A stretch of 47,700 nt of DNA. Origin: Paenibacillus albidus. Its GTDB lineage: Bacteria; Bacillota; Bacilli; Paenibacillales; Paenibacillaceae. The translations under genes were made by a program, and so were the position numbers. The notes under the pieces are model-generated. The model had not been told where the DNA came from and made no database searches. It saw only the letters and a list, made by a program, of their open reading frames with translations. The stretch is taken from contig NZ_BMKR01000049.1 in the NCBI RefSeq assembly GCF_014644435.1, positions 1 through 47,700 of the forward strand, written 5' to 3'. Of the stretch, positions 31,391-40,184 are shown piece by piece. Position 1 is the stretch's first letter. The number at the start of each line of letters is the position of its first letter.

Positions 31391-32707
31391 ATGAACCGTT
31401 CTACCTCAGAGCACCTGTACCAAGAAGCCCTGCAGCATATCGTCGGAGGCGTCAACAGCCCCTCCCGTTCTTTCAAAGCCGTAGGCGGCGGAGCCCCCGT
31501 ATTTATGAAGCGTGCGCGCGGAGCGCATTTCTGGGATGTTGACGACAATCGTTACATCGATTATCTGGCCGCTTACGGGCCCATCATAACCGGCCATGCC
31601 CATCCGCATATTACGGCTGCCATCACCGCTGCAGCAGAGAACGGCATCCTGTATGGAACCCCGACTGAATTGGAAATCAAACTGGCCCAAATGCTCAAAG
31701 CAGCGATCCCTTCAATGGATAAGGTACGGTTCGTCAATTCCGGCACGGAAGCCGTAATGACCACCATCCGCGTAGCCCGCGCCTATACCAAGCGCAGCAA
31801 AATCATCAAATTTGCCGGCTGCTACCACGGCCACTCCGATCTCGTCCTCGTTGCCGCAGGCTCCGGACCGTCTACGCTTGGAATCCCGGACAGTGCCGGC
31901 GTCCCGGCAAGTATCGCCCAGGAGGTTATTACGGTTCCATTCAACGATCTGGACAGTCTGCGTGCAGCACTGGAGCATTGGGGAGAGGATGTGGCCGCAG
32001 TTATGGTTGAACCGATTGTCGGCAATTTCGGTATGGTGATGCCAAAGCCCGGCTTCCTGGAAGGGCTGTGCAAGCTGACCCGTGCTAACGGCTCACTTGT
32101 TATTTATGATGAAGTCATTACCGCTTTCCGCTTCCACTATGGCTCCACCCAGACTTACAGCGGACTGGATCATCATGAGGCCATTACGCCAGACCTGACC
32201 GCACTTGGCAAAATCATTGGCGGCGGCCTGCCGATCGGTGCTTACGGCGGACGCAAGCATGTCATGGAACAGGTGGCTCCGCTCGGCCCGGCCTACCAGG
32301 CGGGCACCATGGCCGGGAATCCGGCCTCCATCTCGGCAGGTATTGCCTGCCTAGAAGTTCTGGCCGCAGACGGCGTATACGACGAGATGGAGCGCCTCGC
32401 CGTTCGCTTGACGGCAGGACTTCAGGAATCAGCAGGCCGTCATGGCATCCCGCTTACGATCAACCGGATTCGTGGCGCCTTTTCCACCCATTTCTGCGAT
32501 CACCCGATTACCAACTATGAGGAAGCACAGGACACAGACGGCGAACTTTTCGCCAGCTTCTTCCGGCATATGCTCGACCGCGGTGTGAATCTGGCACCAT
32601 CCAAATATGAAGCCTGGTTCCTGACCACGGCACATACGGATGCGGATATCGACGCTACACTGGCTGCTGCGGAAGACTCCTTCCGCGCCATGGCTGCGGA
32701 GAAATAG
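31391..32707 (+). CDS. hemL: Glutamate-1-semialdehyde 2,1-aminomutase
   Basis: A 438-residue PLP enzyme that converts glutamate-1-semialdehyde to 5-aminolevulinate for haem synthesis. The start is the ATG at 31391 with AAGGAAG 9 nt upstream; the longer frame runs through the intergenic hairpin. Family motifs are GGVNSPSRSF near the N-terminus, FVNSGTEAVMTTIRVARAYT, GCYHGHSDLVL, IYDEVITAFRF, and ALGKIIGGGLPIGAYGG with the PLP-binding lysine. It stands alone, away from other hem genes. Bacilli often carry two aminomutase copies (HemL and GsaB), so this may be the stand-alone paralogue. Confidence 0.93.
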   Translation: MNRSTSEHLYQEALQHIVGGVNSPSRSFKAVGGGAPVFMKRARGAHFWDVDDNRYIDYLAAYGPIITGHAHPHITAAITAAAENGILYGTPTELEIKLAQMLKAAIPSMDKVRFVNSGTEAVMTTIRVARAYTKRSKIIKFAGCYHGHSDLVLVAAGSGPSTLGIPDSAGVPASIAQEVITVPFNDLDSLRAALEHWGEDVAAVMVEPIVGNFGMVMPKPGFLEGLCKLTRANGSLVIYDEVITAFRFHYGSTQTYSGLDHHEAITPDLTALGKIIGGGLPIGAYGGRKHVMEQVAPLGPAYQAGTMAGNPASISAGIACLEVLAADGVYDEMERLAVRLTAGLQESAGRHGIPLTINRIRGAFSTHFCDHPITNYEEAQDTDGELFASFFRHMLDRGVNLAPSKYEAWFLTTAHTDADIDATLAAAEDSFRAMAAEK

Positions 32708-32723
32708 AATCCTGCTTAACATG

Positions 32724-32764
32724 AAGAGGGTGCCCTTGGCCTATGGCCTAGTGGCACCCTCTTT
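32724..32764. terminator. Bidirectional terminator between hemL and the convergent gene
   Basis: AAGAGGGTGCC and GGCACCCTCTT pair around an inner GGCC/GGCC stem, followed by a short T-run on the plus strand; the minus strand has a matching short run. It lies between two converging genes. Confidence 0.8.
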
Positions 32765-32769
32765 CCGGC

Positions 32770-33381
32770 TTAATAGAAGTCTACCTGCTGGTCCAGCTTC
32801 ACTTCCTTCAATTTCCGTTCCAGGAATATTGCACTCGGCACCAGTGAGAATTCAAGACCCGCCAGGTCATCCGGCAGCGGCGGTATGATCATGAACTGCA
32901 TTTGGGTATGCAGCCCGCCTCCATGACTCCCATGTCTGCGAATGTTGTATTCCTCCCCGCCCAGTACTTCCAGTGTCAAATTTGGCTTCAGATAGACCTC
33001 GCCGGCATCCTCTTCTAGCAAATATTTGATTTCGAGCGTCACCAGGCTGGCCTCTTTATGCTGCATAACATGGGTCAGCATATACTCACAGTCACCGGAT
33101 ATGGTCTTCTTCATCAGCGGCAGTACCGCCAGAAGTTCTCCCGGCTCCCTCAAATGATAATTCCGCTCCTGATCGTTCAGGCTGTGCAGGATAAACATCA
33201 GCTGGTCCGTCTCCATGCCGAATTTGGCCGCCCATTCCTCCAGCAGCTCCGCACCCGGCACAAACCGCTTACCGCCGGCCATTGCTCTGCGCTGTTTAAC
33301 CAAACCCAGAATCTGCTCATCGATTCTCTGCGTTTCTCCGTTGTAATTATTCGGTATCACTCTTAACTCACTCCAGCCCAT
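32770..33381 (-). CDS. Conserved hypothetical protein
   Basis: A 203-residue soluble protein that I do not recognise. The start is taken as the ATG at 33381 (MGWSELR), with AGGAGG 8 nt upstream; a longer frame begins nine codons earlier without an RBS. The N-terminal helix RIDEQILGLVKQRR resembles the first helix of AroQ-type chorismate mutases, but the remaining catalytic residues are not evident. The C-terminal half is predicted mostly beta (YLKPNLTLEVLGGEEYNIRR, FMIIPPLPDDLAGLEFSLVP). It has no signal peptide or membrane helix. It is transcribed alone between hemL (convergent) and the peptide deformylase gene (same strand, 130 bp upstream). Confidence 0.75.
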   Translation of the reverse strand: MGWSELRVIPNNYNGETQRIDEQILGLVKQRRAMAGGKRFVPGAELLEEWAAKFGMETDQLMFILHSLNDQERNYHLREPGELLAVLPLMKKTISGDCEYMLTHVMQHKEASLVTLEIKYLLEEDAGEVYLKPNLTLEVLGGEEYNIRRHGSHGGGLHTQMQFMIIPPLPDDLAGLEFSLVPSAIFLERKLKEVKLDQQVDFY

Positions 33382-33512
33382 GTTTGCAGCCTCCTTAGTC
33401 CCATCCAATTTGTTATTAAATATAGCTCATCCACTTGATTATCCCATAAAAATACAATAAATAACAAACAAGCCGCCATTCCTCGGGGAGGAACAGCGGC
33501 CCGGTTTTCTCT

Positions 33513-34127
33513 TTAATTCCCCTTCTGCTCATACAAACTGCGGATGTCCACACCTTGCGGCAGCTTGAAGGGATGGGTCTGGTTAATCCGGTCGTAGAAC
33601 ATGATGCCATCCAGATGGTCGATTTCATGCTGAACCACGATGGCCTGATAGCCCTTGAATCTGAGCACAACTTCCTTGCCGGAAAGATCATAGGCCTTCA
33701 GTTTCACCTTCTCATATCTGGGGACGAAACCATCGACCGGCCGGTCTACGGACAGACAGCCTTCACTTTCCGGCAGATAGACCATAGACACGGAATGGCT
33801 GATGATTTTGGGATTGACCAGGGCATGTTCCACGGGATTACCTTTCTCATCCTTTACATACATAACGAACATCCGCTGTGTGAGTCCGACCTGATTGGCC
33901 GACAGCCCCACACCGGGGCGCAGCTTGTATTTCGCCGACATCTCCGGGTCCTGGCTGTTCTTCAGGAATAACATCATACATTGCAGCGCCGCGCGGTCTT
34001 TCTCCTGCAAGGGCAGCTCTACCGGTTCCGTCACGGTACGAAGCACCGGATGCCCTTCCCGAACGATATCATCCATCGTAATGATATAATCAGCGTTATA
34101 TTTTGTAATAGACAACGTTTCATCCAC
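33513..34127 (-). CDS. def: Peptide deformylase
   Basis: A 204-residue metalloenzyme that removes the formyl group from nascent polypeptides. The three family motifs are present: GVGLSANQVG (72-81), EGCLSV with metal ligand C124, and QHEIDHLDG with H167, E168 and H171. It is the long Gram-positive type 2 form with the insert SQDPEMSAKYKLRPG. The frame opens with a GTG at 34127 behind a weak AAGG. By comparison with related enzymes that begin near ITMDDIV, the ATG at 34076 is an alternative start but lacks an RBS. It has Asn in the SANQ motif where many enzymes have AAPQ, a tolerated difference in this region. Confidence 0.93.
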   Translation of the reverse strand: MDETLSITKYNADYIITMDDIVREGHPVLRTVTEPVELPLQEKDRAALQCMMLFLKNSQDPEMSAKYKLRPGVGLSANQVGLTQRMFVMYVKDEKGNPVEHALVNPKIISHSVSMVYLPESEGCLSVDRPVDGFVPRYEKVKLKAYDLSGKEVVLRFKGYQAIVVQHEIDHLDGIMFYDRINQTHPFKLPQGVDIRSLYEQKGN

Positions 34128-34148
34128 CTTTGCCTTCAGATAAATGGG

Positions 34149-35444
34149 TTATGGATTAATAAATGCGGTCCGCAAATGACTGCTGTAATTCACATCGAAC
34201 CCAAGGCCGGTAGCCAAAGATGCTAAAGGAAGATAGGTCTTGTCTTCTTTGCCGGCCTTTTGCAAAAATGCCGGAGTCTCAATGGCTACATCCCGTCCGT
34301 TCACTTGTACTACTTTGGAGCCGATCGTAATAACCACCGTTCTGCCACCATAAGTAATCGTGGCGCTTGAGGTTTTGTTGTCCCATTTCCCCTCTGCTCC
34401 AACGGCATTCAGAATATCCCTAAGCGCCAGGAAGTTCTGCCCATTCTTTAATATGGGTTTATTCGGTGTGTTCAGCTCTGCTCCCTTCACCACGATCGAC
34501 ATTGGTGCGGATGTGTCCGCCAAGGCTGTGGCGTCCGGCGTCCGGTATTGGCCCCATTGCAGGCCCGCAAAAACACCGGCTATCTTCTCATAGCCAAGCT
34601 GCGTAGGATGGAAATCCGATGCCTCCAGGCGCATAATGTGCGTCAGCGGTCCCTCTACCCCGGCAAACTGTGAAGCTACATGCGCCACCACCACCGGTGC
34701 CCCGTCGCGGGTCGTACTTGCGGCCACCTGCTCCGTATTAGCCGTAAAACGTGCCGCCGCACTCATGAGCTTGGTATAGGCTGGGCCTGCGGCAAGCTTG
34801 GAGGCCGGCTGATACTGATCGGCCAACATGATCGTCGCCTGCGGATTCACCATCCGTATATTCTCCAGCGCAGCCTTCACGTTGACCGAGTAAGCGGCAA
34901 GAACCTGCTCTACTCTGGCGTTGAAATCAGCCTCGGTCAAATCACGCGCCTGGAAAAGCAGGCTGCTCACATCGTTGCCGCCAATGGTAATGGTCACCAG
35001 ATCGGCCTCAGCCAGCTCTGATTTTACCCCTGGAGCCTGGGCTGCAAATTGACCGATCCGCGGATCGGAGATGCCAATCTGAATCCGGTCGGGAAGCGTG
35101 GCCGCCCCATCCTTGATGGCTTCCGTATAATTACGCAAGCCTTCTGTAGTCAAACCAAGAATGCCGTAGTTGCTCAAAGCGCTTCTTCCGTGGTACCAAG
35201 CCTGCTCCAGCAGTCTCTCCGCATACCCGTAGGGCTTGATATTCGGATCCGTCATTCCCGGTTCATATCCGGCTGTAATCGAATCTCCCAGTGTGACGAT
35301 GCGAAAAACATCGGACTGCGGGATTTGCGCAGGGGTTGTAGCCTCGGCAGCCTCAGCCGTCCTTCCACCTGCAGTTATCAGCACTGCCAACAACAGCAAG
35401 CTGCTTGTGCCGGCGGTCAGAGCCTTTTTCCATACATTCAGCAT
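34149..35444 (-). CDS. Secreted SGNH/GDSL hydrolase with stalk domain
   Basis: A 431-residue exported protein. A signal peptide (about 1-33) is followed by an SGNH hydrolase domain (about 46-300) with S55 in TLGDSITAGY, G155-D158 in IGGND, and D277/H279 in SDFHPTQLGYEK, giving the Ser-Asp-His catalytic set and oxyanion residues. The last 115 residues (GQNFLALRDILNAVGAEGKWD, TYLPLASLATGLGFDV) are a copper-amine-oxidase N-terminal-type domain, as in the deacetylase of this window. The likely activity is esterase or lipase, perhaps removal of acyl groups from surface glycans; this is inferred. The RBS AAGGGGGA lies before the ATG at 35444. Confidence 0.9.
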   Translation of the reverse strand: MLNVWKKALTAGTSSLLLLAVLITAGGRTAEAAEATTPAQIPQSDVFRIVTLGDSITAGYEPGMTDPNIKPYGYAERLLEQAWYHGRSALSNYGILGLTTEGLRNYTEAIKDGAATLPDRIQIGISDPRIGQFAAQAPGVKSELAEADLVTITIGGNDVSSLLFQARDLTEADFNARVEQVLAAYSVNVKAALENIRMVNPQATIMLADQYQPASKLAAGPAYTKLMSAAARFTANTEQVAASTTRDGAPVVVAHVASQFAGVEGPLTHIMRLEASDFHPTQLGYEKIAGVFAGLQWGQYRTPDATALADTSAPMSIVVKGAELNTPNKPILKNGQNFLALRDILNAVGAEGKWDNKTSSATITYGGRTVVITIGSKVVQVNGRDVAIETPAFLQKAGKEDKTYLPLASLATGLGFDVNYSSHLRTAFINP

Positions 35445-35580
35445 TGTGTTCCCCCTTAATGGTTATATTTCCATTCTACCATCCCCGCCATGTACGCAAA
35501 AGAGCAGCTCCCCAAACTTTCGGGAAACTACTCTTTACTCCAGAAGCCACTTCTTATGCACCTGTGTTCCATCCCACTGA

Positions 35581-35847
35581 TCAGGACTCCCGGTCTTGGG
35601 AATCATCTTTTGGACCCGGTGATTGACCGGCCCGTTCCAGGTATTTGTCATAACGGTCATCCAGCTCACGGCCGATCTTGCGGTATCGCAGCGTCTCTTC
35701 GACTATAGGATCAAGTTTGGTCTGGATACGAATTTCGTACTTGGGGGAGATTTGCCGGACTTCCCTGGCTACCTTGTCCTCCGGCGCCATTTCACCGTCC
35801 TCCAGCAGTTCACTAAGCTTACGCTCCAGATTATCCTGCTCGCTCAT
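35581..35847 (-). CDS. Small hypothetical charged protein
   Basis: An 88-residue, highly charged, predicted helical protein beginning at the ATG at 35847 with AGGAGG 9 nt upstream. It contains Glu/Asp/Arg-rich segments (EDKVAREVRQISPKYEIRIQTK, EETLRYRKIGRELDDRYDKY) and no signal peptide or membrane helix. It lies 13 bp after the inositol monophosphatase gene on the same strand, so they are probably co-transcribed. I do not recognise a family. Confidence 0.72.
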   Translation of the reverse strand: MSEQDNLERKLSELLEDGEMAPEDKVAREVRQISPKYEIRIQTKLDPIVEETLRYRKIGRELDDRYDKYLERAGQSPGPKDDSQDRES

Positions 35848-35860
35848 GCACTCATTCCTC

Positions 35861-36745
35861 CTAAAGCTTATATCCTGTAGCATCCGCTTCTTTCAGCGAC
35901 GCTACCAAATCTTCATGGATCCGGCCATTGCTGGCGACTACATGGCATGTGCCGATGTCATAGGCGCGTCCCAGCGTATCGGTAACCTTGCCGCCTGACT
36001 CCAGCACCAGCAGCACCCCTGCGGCACAATCCCAAGGTTTCAGGCCGACCTCCCAGTATCCATCCACACGCCCTGCCGCCACATAAGCCAAATGCAGCGC
36101 GGCCGAACCGCCTGCACGAATTCCGCGAATCTGCGGCAACAGGCTCTGCAGCCCGGCCATATTGGCCGGTTGGGCAAATTCCCGGTCCGGCGGAAAGCCC
36201 ATGGCCAGCAGGCTGCCGGCAAGTTCGCTTTCCGAAGAGACCGAAGTAGGGACACCGTGCATATAGGCTCCCTTGCCTTTTTCTGCAACAAACATCTCAT
36301 CACGGATCGGATCATAAATCACCCCTACCGTCAGATCACCGCGAATGACCAAGGCAATCGATACACAATAGAAAGGGAAGCCGTGAACAAAGTTCGTCGT
36401 GCCGTCCACCGGGTCCACAATCCACAAATACTCATGTTTCCGTGCTTCCGTGATTGCAGCTGCCGCTGCCTCATCACCCGGTTCAACTCCCTCCTCGCCC
36501 AGGATGGCATGATCCGGATAATGGGTCAGAATGAGCCGGCGGATCATTTGCTCCACGCCTTTATCCACTTCCGTCACCAGATCCTGAGCCGAAGTCTTGG
36601 TGCCCAGTTCCTTTACCAGACCCTGTCTGCTCTTGATCCATTCACCGGCCTTGGCCGCAGCATTAATCGCTACTGCAGTATGGCCCTTGCTGGTCACTAC
36701 ATAGGGTTCCCGTTCTTTTCGGCTATCAGGATTTAAAGGATTCAT
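35861..36745 (-). CDS. Inositol monophosphatase family protein
   Basis: A 294-residue, Mg-dependent, Li-sensitive-type phosphatase of the SuhB/IMPase group. Metal-binding motifs are present in order: LGEEGVEPGD, IVDPVDGTTNFVHGFPFYCVS (the WDPxDGT signature), and KPWDCAAGVLLVLESGG near the C-terminus. It may act on inositol phosphate, nucleotide 3'-phosphates or a similar substrate; sequence alone does not decide. The start at the ATG at 36745 lacks a strong RBS (GTAGAG), so the N-terminal 15-20 residues are uncertain. It precedes the small charged protein gene by 13 bp. Confidence 0.92.
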   Translation of the reverse strand: MNPLNPDSRKEREPYVVTSKGHTAVAINAAAKAGEWIKSRQGLVKELGTKTSAQDLVTEVDKGVEQMIRRLILTHYPDHAILGEEGVEPGDEAAAAAITEARKHEYLWIVDPVDGTTNFVHGFPFYCVSIALVIRGDLTVGVIYDPIRDEMFVAEKGKGAYMHGVPTSVSSESELAGSLLAMGFPPDREFAQPANMAGLQSLLPQIRGIRAGGSAALHLAYVAAGRVDGYWEVGLKPWDCAAGVLLVLESGGKVTDTLGRAYDIGTCHVVASNGRIHEDLVASLKEADATGYKL

Positions 36746-36787
36746 AGCTTCACTCTACTTTCTTAAACATATTCGTCATCTTAAGGC

Positions 36788-36804
36788 CCCGTCTTCCTGA
36801 CGGG
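36788..36804 (-). terminator. Short hairpin after fabI
   Basis: CCCGTC-AGGAA-GACGGG on the minus strand, 19 bp after the fabI stop. No U-tract follows, so it is at best a weak terminator. Confidence 0.3.
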
Positions 36805-36822
36805 TGACTGCAATCAGGCATG

Positions 36823-37593
36823 TTAACCGCCGATGATGTGGTATCCTCCATCGACATAAATCACTTCACCGGTAATACCGCGTGACAGCCGGCTCATCAG
36901 AAACATCGCCGTATCGCCAACCTCTGCCGTGTCCGTGCCGCGCCGCAGCGGCGCTTTCTCCTCTACGATCCGCAGAATGGAATTGAAGTCACTGATCCCC
37001 TTGGCTGCCAGCGTACGGATCGGTCCTGCTGAAATCGCATTGACGCGGATGTTGCCCGGCCCCAGATCACTGGCCAGATAACGGACAGAAGCTTCCAGTG
37101 CCGCTTTGGCCACACCCATCACGTTATAATTGCGCATCACCCGTTCGGAGCCCATATAAGTCATGGTCACGATTGATCCGCCCTCCGTCATCAAAGGATG
37201 CAGACGCTGCGCTACGGCCACCAGTGAATAGGCGCTGATATCATGGGCCAGGGCAAAGCCGGCACGGGAAGTATCGGAGAACCGCCCCTCCAGATCTTCT
37301 CCCTTGGCAAAAGCAATACTGTGCACAAGCCCATGCAGTACACCAAAACGTTCCTTCAGTTCCCCGGCAAGAATATCGATATCCCCGTCCACCGTCACGT
37401 CGCAAGGCAGAATAACCGAGCCGGGAATCGTCTCGGCCAGCTTGCGCACACGGCTCTCCACCCGCTCATTCTCATATGTAAAGGCAAGACGGGCCCCTTG
37501 TTCGGCCAAGCTTCCGGCAATCGCCCATGCGATGCTGCGTTCGTTGGCAACGCCCATTACGACAATATTTTTACCCGTAAGCAAATCTCCCAT
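36823..37593 (-). CDS. fabI: Enoyl-ACP reductase (NADH)
   Basis: A 256-residue short-chain-dehydrogenase-type enzyme that completes each fatty acid elongation cycle. It has the nucleotide-binding start GKNIVVMGVANERSIAWAIA typical of FabI, VHSIAFA, and the catalytic Tyr-X6-Lys in YNVMGVAKAALE with the upstream YMGSERV tyrosine. It ends in SRGITGEVIYVDGGYHIIGG. The RBS AAGGAG is before the ATG at 37593. No FapR operator (TTAGTACCTRGTACTAA-like) was seen upstream. It is the target class of triclosan-type inhibitors. The gene stands alone among unrelated neighbours. Confidence 0.97.
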   Translation of the reverse strand: MGDLLTGKNIVVMGVANERSIAWAIAGSLAEQGARLAFTYENERVESRVRKLAETIPGSVILPCDVTVDGDIDILAGELKERFGVLHGLVHSIAFAKGEDLEGRFSDTSRAGFALAHDISAYSLVAVAQRLHPLMTEGGSIVTMTYMGSERVMRNYNVMGVAKAALEASVRYLASDLGPGNIRVNAISAGPIRTLAAKGISDFNSILRIVEEKAPLRRGTDTAEVGDTAMFLMSRLSRGITGEVIYVDGGYHIIGG

Positions 37594-37701
37594 GTCGCTT
37601 GCTCCTTCTCATTGACTTTCCTTCAACGTACCCTATTTCAGAATACATATCAAGTGATGGGTCGGCCTGTTTCTTTGCCTCACGCCTCCATTGGTCCCTG
37701 T

Positions 37702-38709
37702 TTATGGCTCTATATTAACGCTGGCTCCGTCTAAAAGAGTAATTCCGTTCCCGGCCTCAGCCAGCTCCTTCAGCGCCTCCATTAGTCCAAATAGGGCACC
37801 GTCCTTCTGTTTGGCCTCAATCATAACGTCCACCGCCGGCGTATCGGCAGCAATCCGCTTCAGAAAAGCCAGCAGCGGTGCCGACTCTACGCCATCGGCA
37901 TGGCTGCGCGGGTCCGAGGGACTGCGCGGGCTGGAGACATGGATCTTGGGCGGCAGCAGCTCGCCGGGCTGTACATCCTTCAGCGCCAGTCCGCTTGTCC
38001 AGGTCCGCTGAATATCCGGCCACAGCTCCCAAGGAAGCTCGCCTTCGTTGTTCACCCACTGGTGATGAATGTCCAGCACCATCGGCAGGCCCAGATTCCG
38101 GCTCACCGCCAGCGTCTCCACGGCATTGAAGGTCTTATCGTCATTCTCCAGCGTAATGCGTTCTTGAATCTCTGCCGGCAATCTGCGAAAATGCTCCCCG
38201 AACCGTTCCGCCGCCGCAGGCTTGTCCCCATAGGCTCCGCCGATATGGATATTGTTCTTGGCCGTTGCCGGCAGGCGCATGGCCTTCAGCATATTCACAT
38301 GATGCTGCAAATCGCGGATCGAGCTCTCCAGAACCTCGGGACGCGGCGTACTGAGCACCGTGAAATGATCGGGGTGAAAGGACACCCGCATCCGGTGGTT
38401 CAACACATATTGTCCCACTTCCTCGAACGCATCCGCCAGCCCCGCAAACGGATCCCAGTCCTGCAGATCAGGATGAGTGGCCAGCGGAATCAGCTTGGAG
38501 GTCAGGCGGTACACCTGGATATCTGATCCTACGTTATGCCTCAGCAGCCGAAGGGTGTTATGCAGGTTGCCGCGGGCGATACTTTCCAGCCGGCGCACAG
38601 CAGCTTCCCGGTCCGCCAATTTGTTGAAGGAAGCCAGGGTCATTGTTTTGGAAGGGGAACAGTCCGGAATCACCGTAGACATAGCCACATATCCGAAACG
38701 GACAATCAT
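37702..38709 (-). CDS. uvsE: UV damage endonuclease
   Basis: A 335-residue DNA repair enzyme that nicks 5' of UV photoproducts and some other lesions using metal ions in a TIM barrel. Family motifs are present: VRFGYVAMS at the start, RVSFHPDHF, NIHIGGAYGDK, ERITLENDDK, LDIHHQW, KIHVSSPR and IEAKQKD. The metal-binding His, Glu and Asp residues are kept. It overlaps the preceding 105-residue gene by 4 bp (ATGA), so translation is coupled. The length is normal for the bacterial enzymes. Confidence 0.95.
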   Translation of the reverse strand: MIVRFGYVAMSTVIPDCSPSKTMTLASFNKLADREAAVRRLESIARGNLHNTLRLLRHNVGSDIQVYRLTSKLIPLATHPDLQDWDPFAGLADAFEEVGQYVLNHRMRVSFHPDHFTVLSTPRPEVLESSIRDLQHHVNMLKAMRLPATAKNNIHIGGAYGDKPAAAERFGEHFRRLPAEIQERITLENDDKTFNAVETLAVSRNLGLPMVLDIHHQWVNNEGELPWELWPDIQRTWTSGLALKDVQPGELLPPKIHVSSPRSPSDPRSHADGVESAPLLAFLKRIAADTPAVDVMIEAKQKDGALFGLMEALKELAEAGNGITLLDGASVNIEP

Positions 38710-39023
38710 CCCTGCTCACCAAAAAACATCTCCAGCGCAAGTGCGCTCTGCACGCGGGATTCTTCTTCATTCAGCTTGCGGACGAGGTCCATCTCAACGG
38801 CTGTCACTTCCTGCCCCTGAAAATTGATCTCGGCAATAGAGGCCGATATTTTGACGATCGCAACCGCCACATTCTCCGGGGTGTACGCGATGACCTTCTG
38901 GCCGGTCGGATAGACGCGGAAGCCCTGCTTCACCATTTTGGTGCGGCCATATTCCAAAAGCTCGTACAGCTCCTGCTCATTCTTGAACTTGCATATGGTG
39001 TTGTACTCTGCCAAAAAACCCAT
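38706..39023 (-). CDS. Small conserved hypothetical protein coupled to uvsE
   Basis: A 105-residue soluble protein, not recognised. It has an alpha/beta pattern (MVKQGFRVYPTGQKVIAYTPENVAVAIVKIS, then EITAVEMDL-like helix) and no signal peptide or membrane segment. The ATG at 39023 has GGAGCGAGG upstream. Its stop overlaps the start of uvsE by 4 bp. It follows ddl by 45 bp, so ddl, this gene and uvsE could be one operon. Translational coupling suggests a link with UvsE, but this is positional inference only. Confidence 0.75.
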   Translation of the reverse strand: MGFLAEYNTICKFKNEQELYELLEYGRTKMVKQGFRVYPTGQKVIAYTPENVAVAIVKISASIAEINFQGQEVTAVEMDLVRKLNEEESRVQSALALEMFFGEQG

Positions 39024-39068
39024 ATTCCTCGCTCCTTCCGGCCGGGATCATCCCGCCACTTAAGCTGG

Positions 39069-40163
39069 TTATTGTTCGTTGTCGTATTTTAGGTTCTGCT
39101 TGAATGTGTAACGTTCCAGTGCCAATTCAATCATACGGTCCAGCAGCGCCCTGTAAGATACGCCGGTCTCGCGCCACAAGAGCGGATACATACTGTATGG
39201 GGTGAAGCCGGGCATTGTATTCACTTCATTGATAAGAATTTTGCCGTCCGATTTGCGGAGGAAAAAATCCGCCCGGGTAATGCCGCTGCCCTCGATCGCC
39301 CGAAAAGCCAGCAGCGCCGCGTCACGCAGACGATCCGCAATTTCGGAATCGACCGGAGCGGGGATCAGCATTTGCGACTTGCCGTCGGTGTATTTGGCAG
39401 AATAGTCGTAATATTCTCCGGAAGAGACAATTTCACCCGGAACCGAAGCTTCCGGCTCATCATTGCCGAGTACGGCGACTTCCACCTCGCGGGCATCCAC
39501 GAACTCTTCAATAATCACCTTGGTATCATAGCGCAAGGCGAGCTCGACGGCTTTGACCAGGCTTTCCTTGTCCACCGCTTTGGAAATCCCCACGCTCGAA
39601 CCCAGGTTGGCCGGCTTTACAAATACCGGGTAGCCCAGTTTATCTTCCACTCCCATAACCAGTTCGTGGCTCTTTTGCTTCCAGGAGCTGCGGTTGAAAT
39701 AGCAGTATTCGCACTGATCCAGTCCTGCCTCGCCGAACAACTTCTTCATTACAACCTTGTCCATCCCTGCGGATGAAGCCAATACGCCCGCTCCTATGTA
39801 AGGAATATTAGCCATTTCGAACAAGCCCTGAATGGTCCCGTCCTCTCCGTAGGTGCCGTGCAGCAGCGGGAACATGACATCCACCGTCTTCTCCCCACCG
39901 GCCAATCCGCTGAACACTACGTTCAGGGCAGCGCCCACATCCTCCGATGCATCTTCGAGCTTGAGCTGCTCTATACCGCTGTAAGGAGCTGTCAGGGTCG
40001 CGCCGACTTTCCACAGCCCCTTTTTGGAGATGTAGAAGGGCACAAGCTCATATTTATCGTAGTCAAAAGCGTTCATTACGGCAAAAGCGGTCTGCAGCGA
40101 AACCTCATGCTCCCCGGATTTGCCCCCGTACACCAAGCCTACGGTTAATTTGTCGTTCTTCAT
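39069..40163 (-). CDS. ddl: D-alanine-D-alanine ligase
   Basis: A 364-residue ATP-grasp enzyme that joins two D-alanines for peptidoglycan. Motifs include LVYGGKSGEHEVSL, FPLLHGTYGEDGTIQGLFE, VKPANLGSSVGISK, EEFVDAREVEVAVLG, and RADFFLRKSDGKILINEVNTMPGFT with metal ligands. The omega-loop has YYDYSAKYTDG, with Tyr where D-Ala-D-Lac ligases (VanA type) carry other residues, so it is an ordinary Ddl and not a resistance ligase. Length and order are normal for Bacilli. It opens the possible ddl-(105 aa)-uvsE group. Confidence 0.97.
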   Translation of the reverse strand: MKNDKLTVGLVYGGKSGEHEVSLQTAFAVMNAFDYDKYELVPFYISKKGLWKVGATLTAPYSGIEQLKLEDASEDVGAALNVVFSGLAGGEKTVDVMFPLLHGTYGEDGTIQGLFEMANIPYIGAGVLASSAGMDKVVMKKLFGEAGLDQCEYCYFNRSSWKQKSHELVMGVEDKLGYPVFVKPANLGSSVGISKAVDKESLVKAVELALRYDTKVIIEEFVDAREVEVAVLGNDEPEASVPGEIVSSGEYYDYSAKYTDGKSQMLIPAPVDSEIADRLRDAALLAFRAIEGSGITRADFFLRKSDGKILINEVNTMPGFTPYSMYPLLWRETGVSYRALLDRMIELALERYTFKQNLKYDNEQ

Positions 40164-40184
40164 ACACTAATAACCTCTTTCTAC

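Noticed and set aside
37594..37700. FapR operator upstream of fabI
   Set aside because: No sequence close to the 17-bp FapR palindrome was found.
39069..40163. Vancomycin-type D-Ala-D-Lac ligase
   Set aside because: The omega-loop carries the Tyr of ordinary D-Ala-D-Ala ligases, and no vanH or vanX genes are adjacent.
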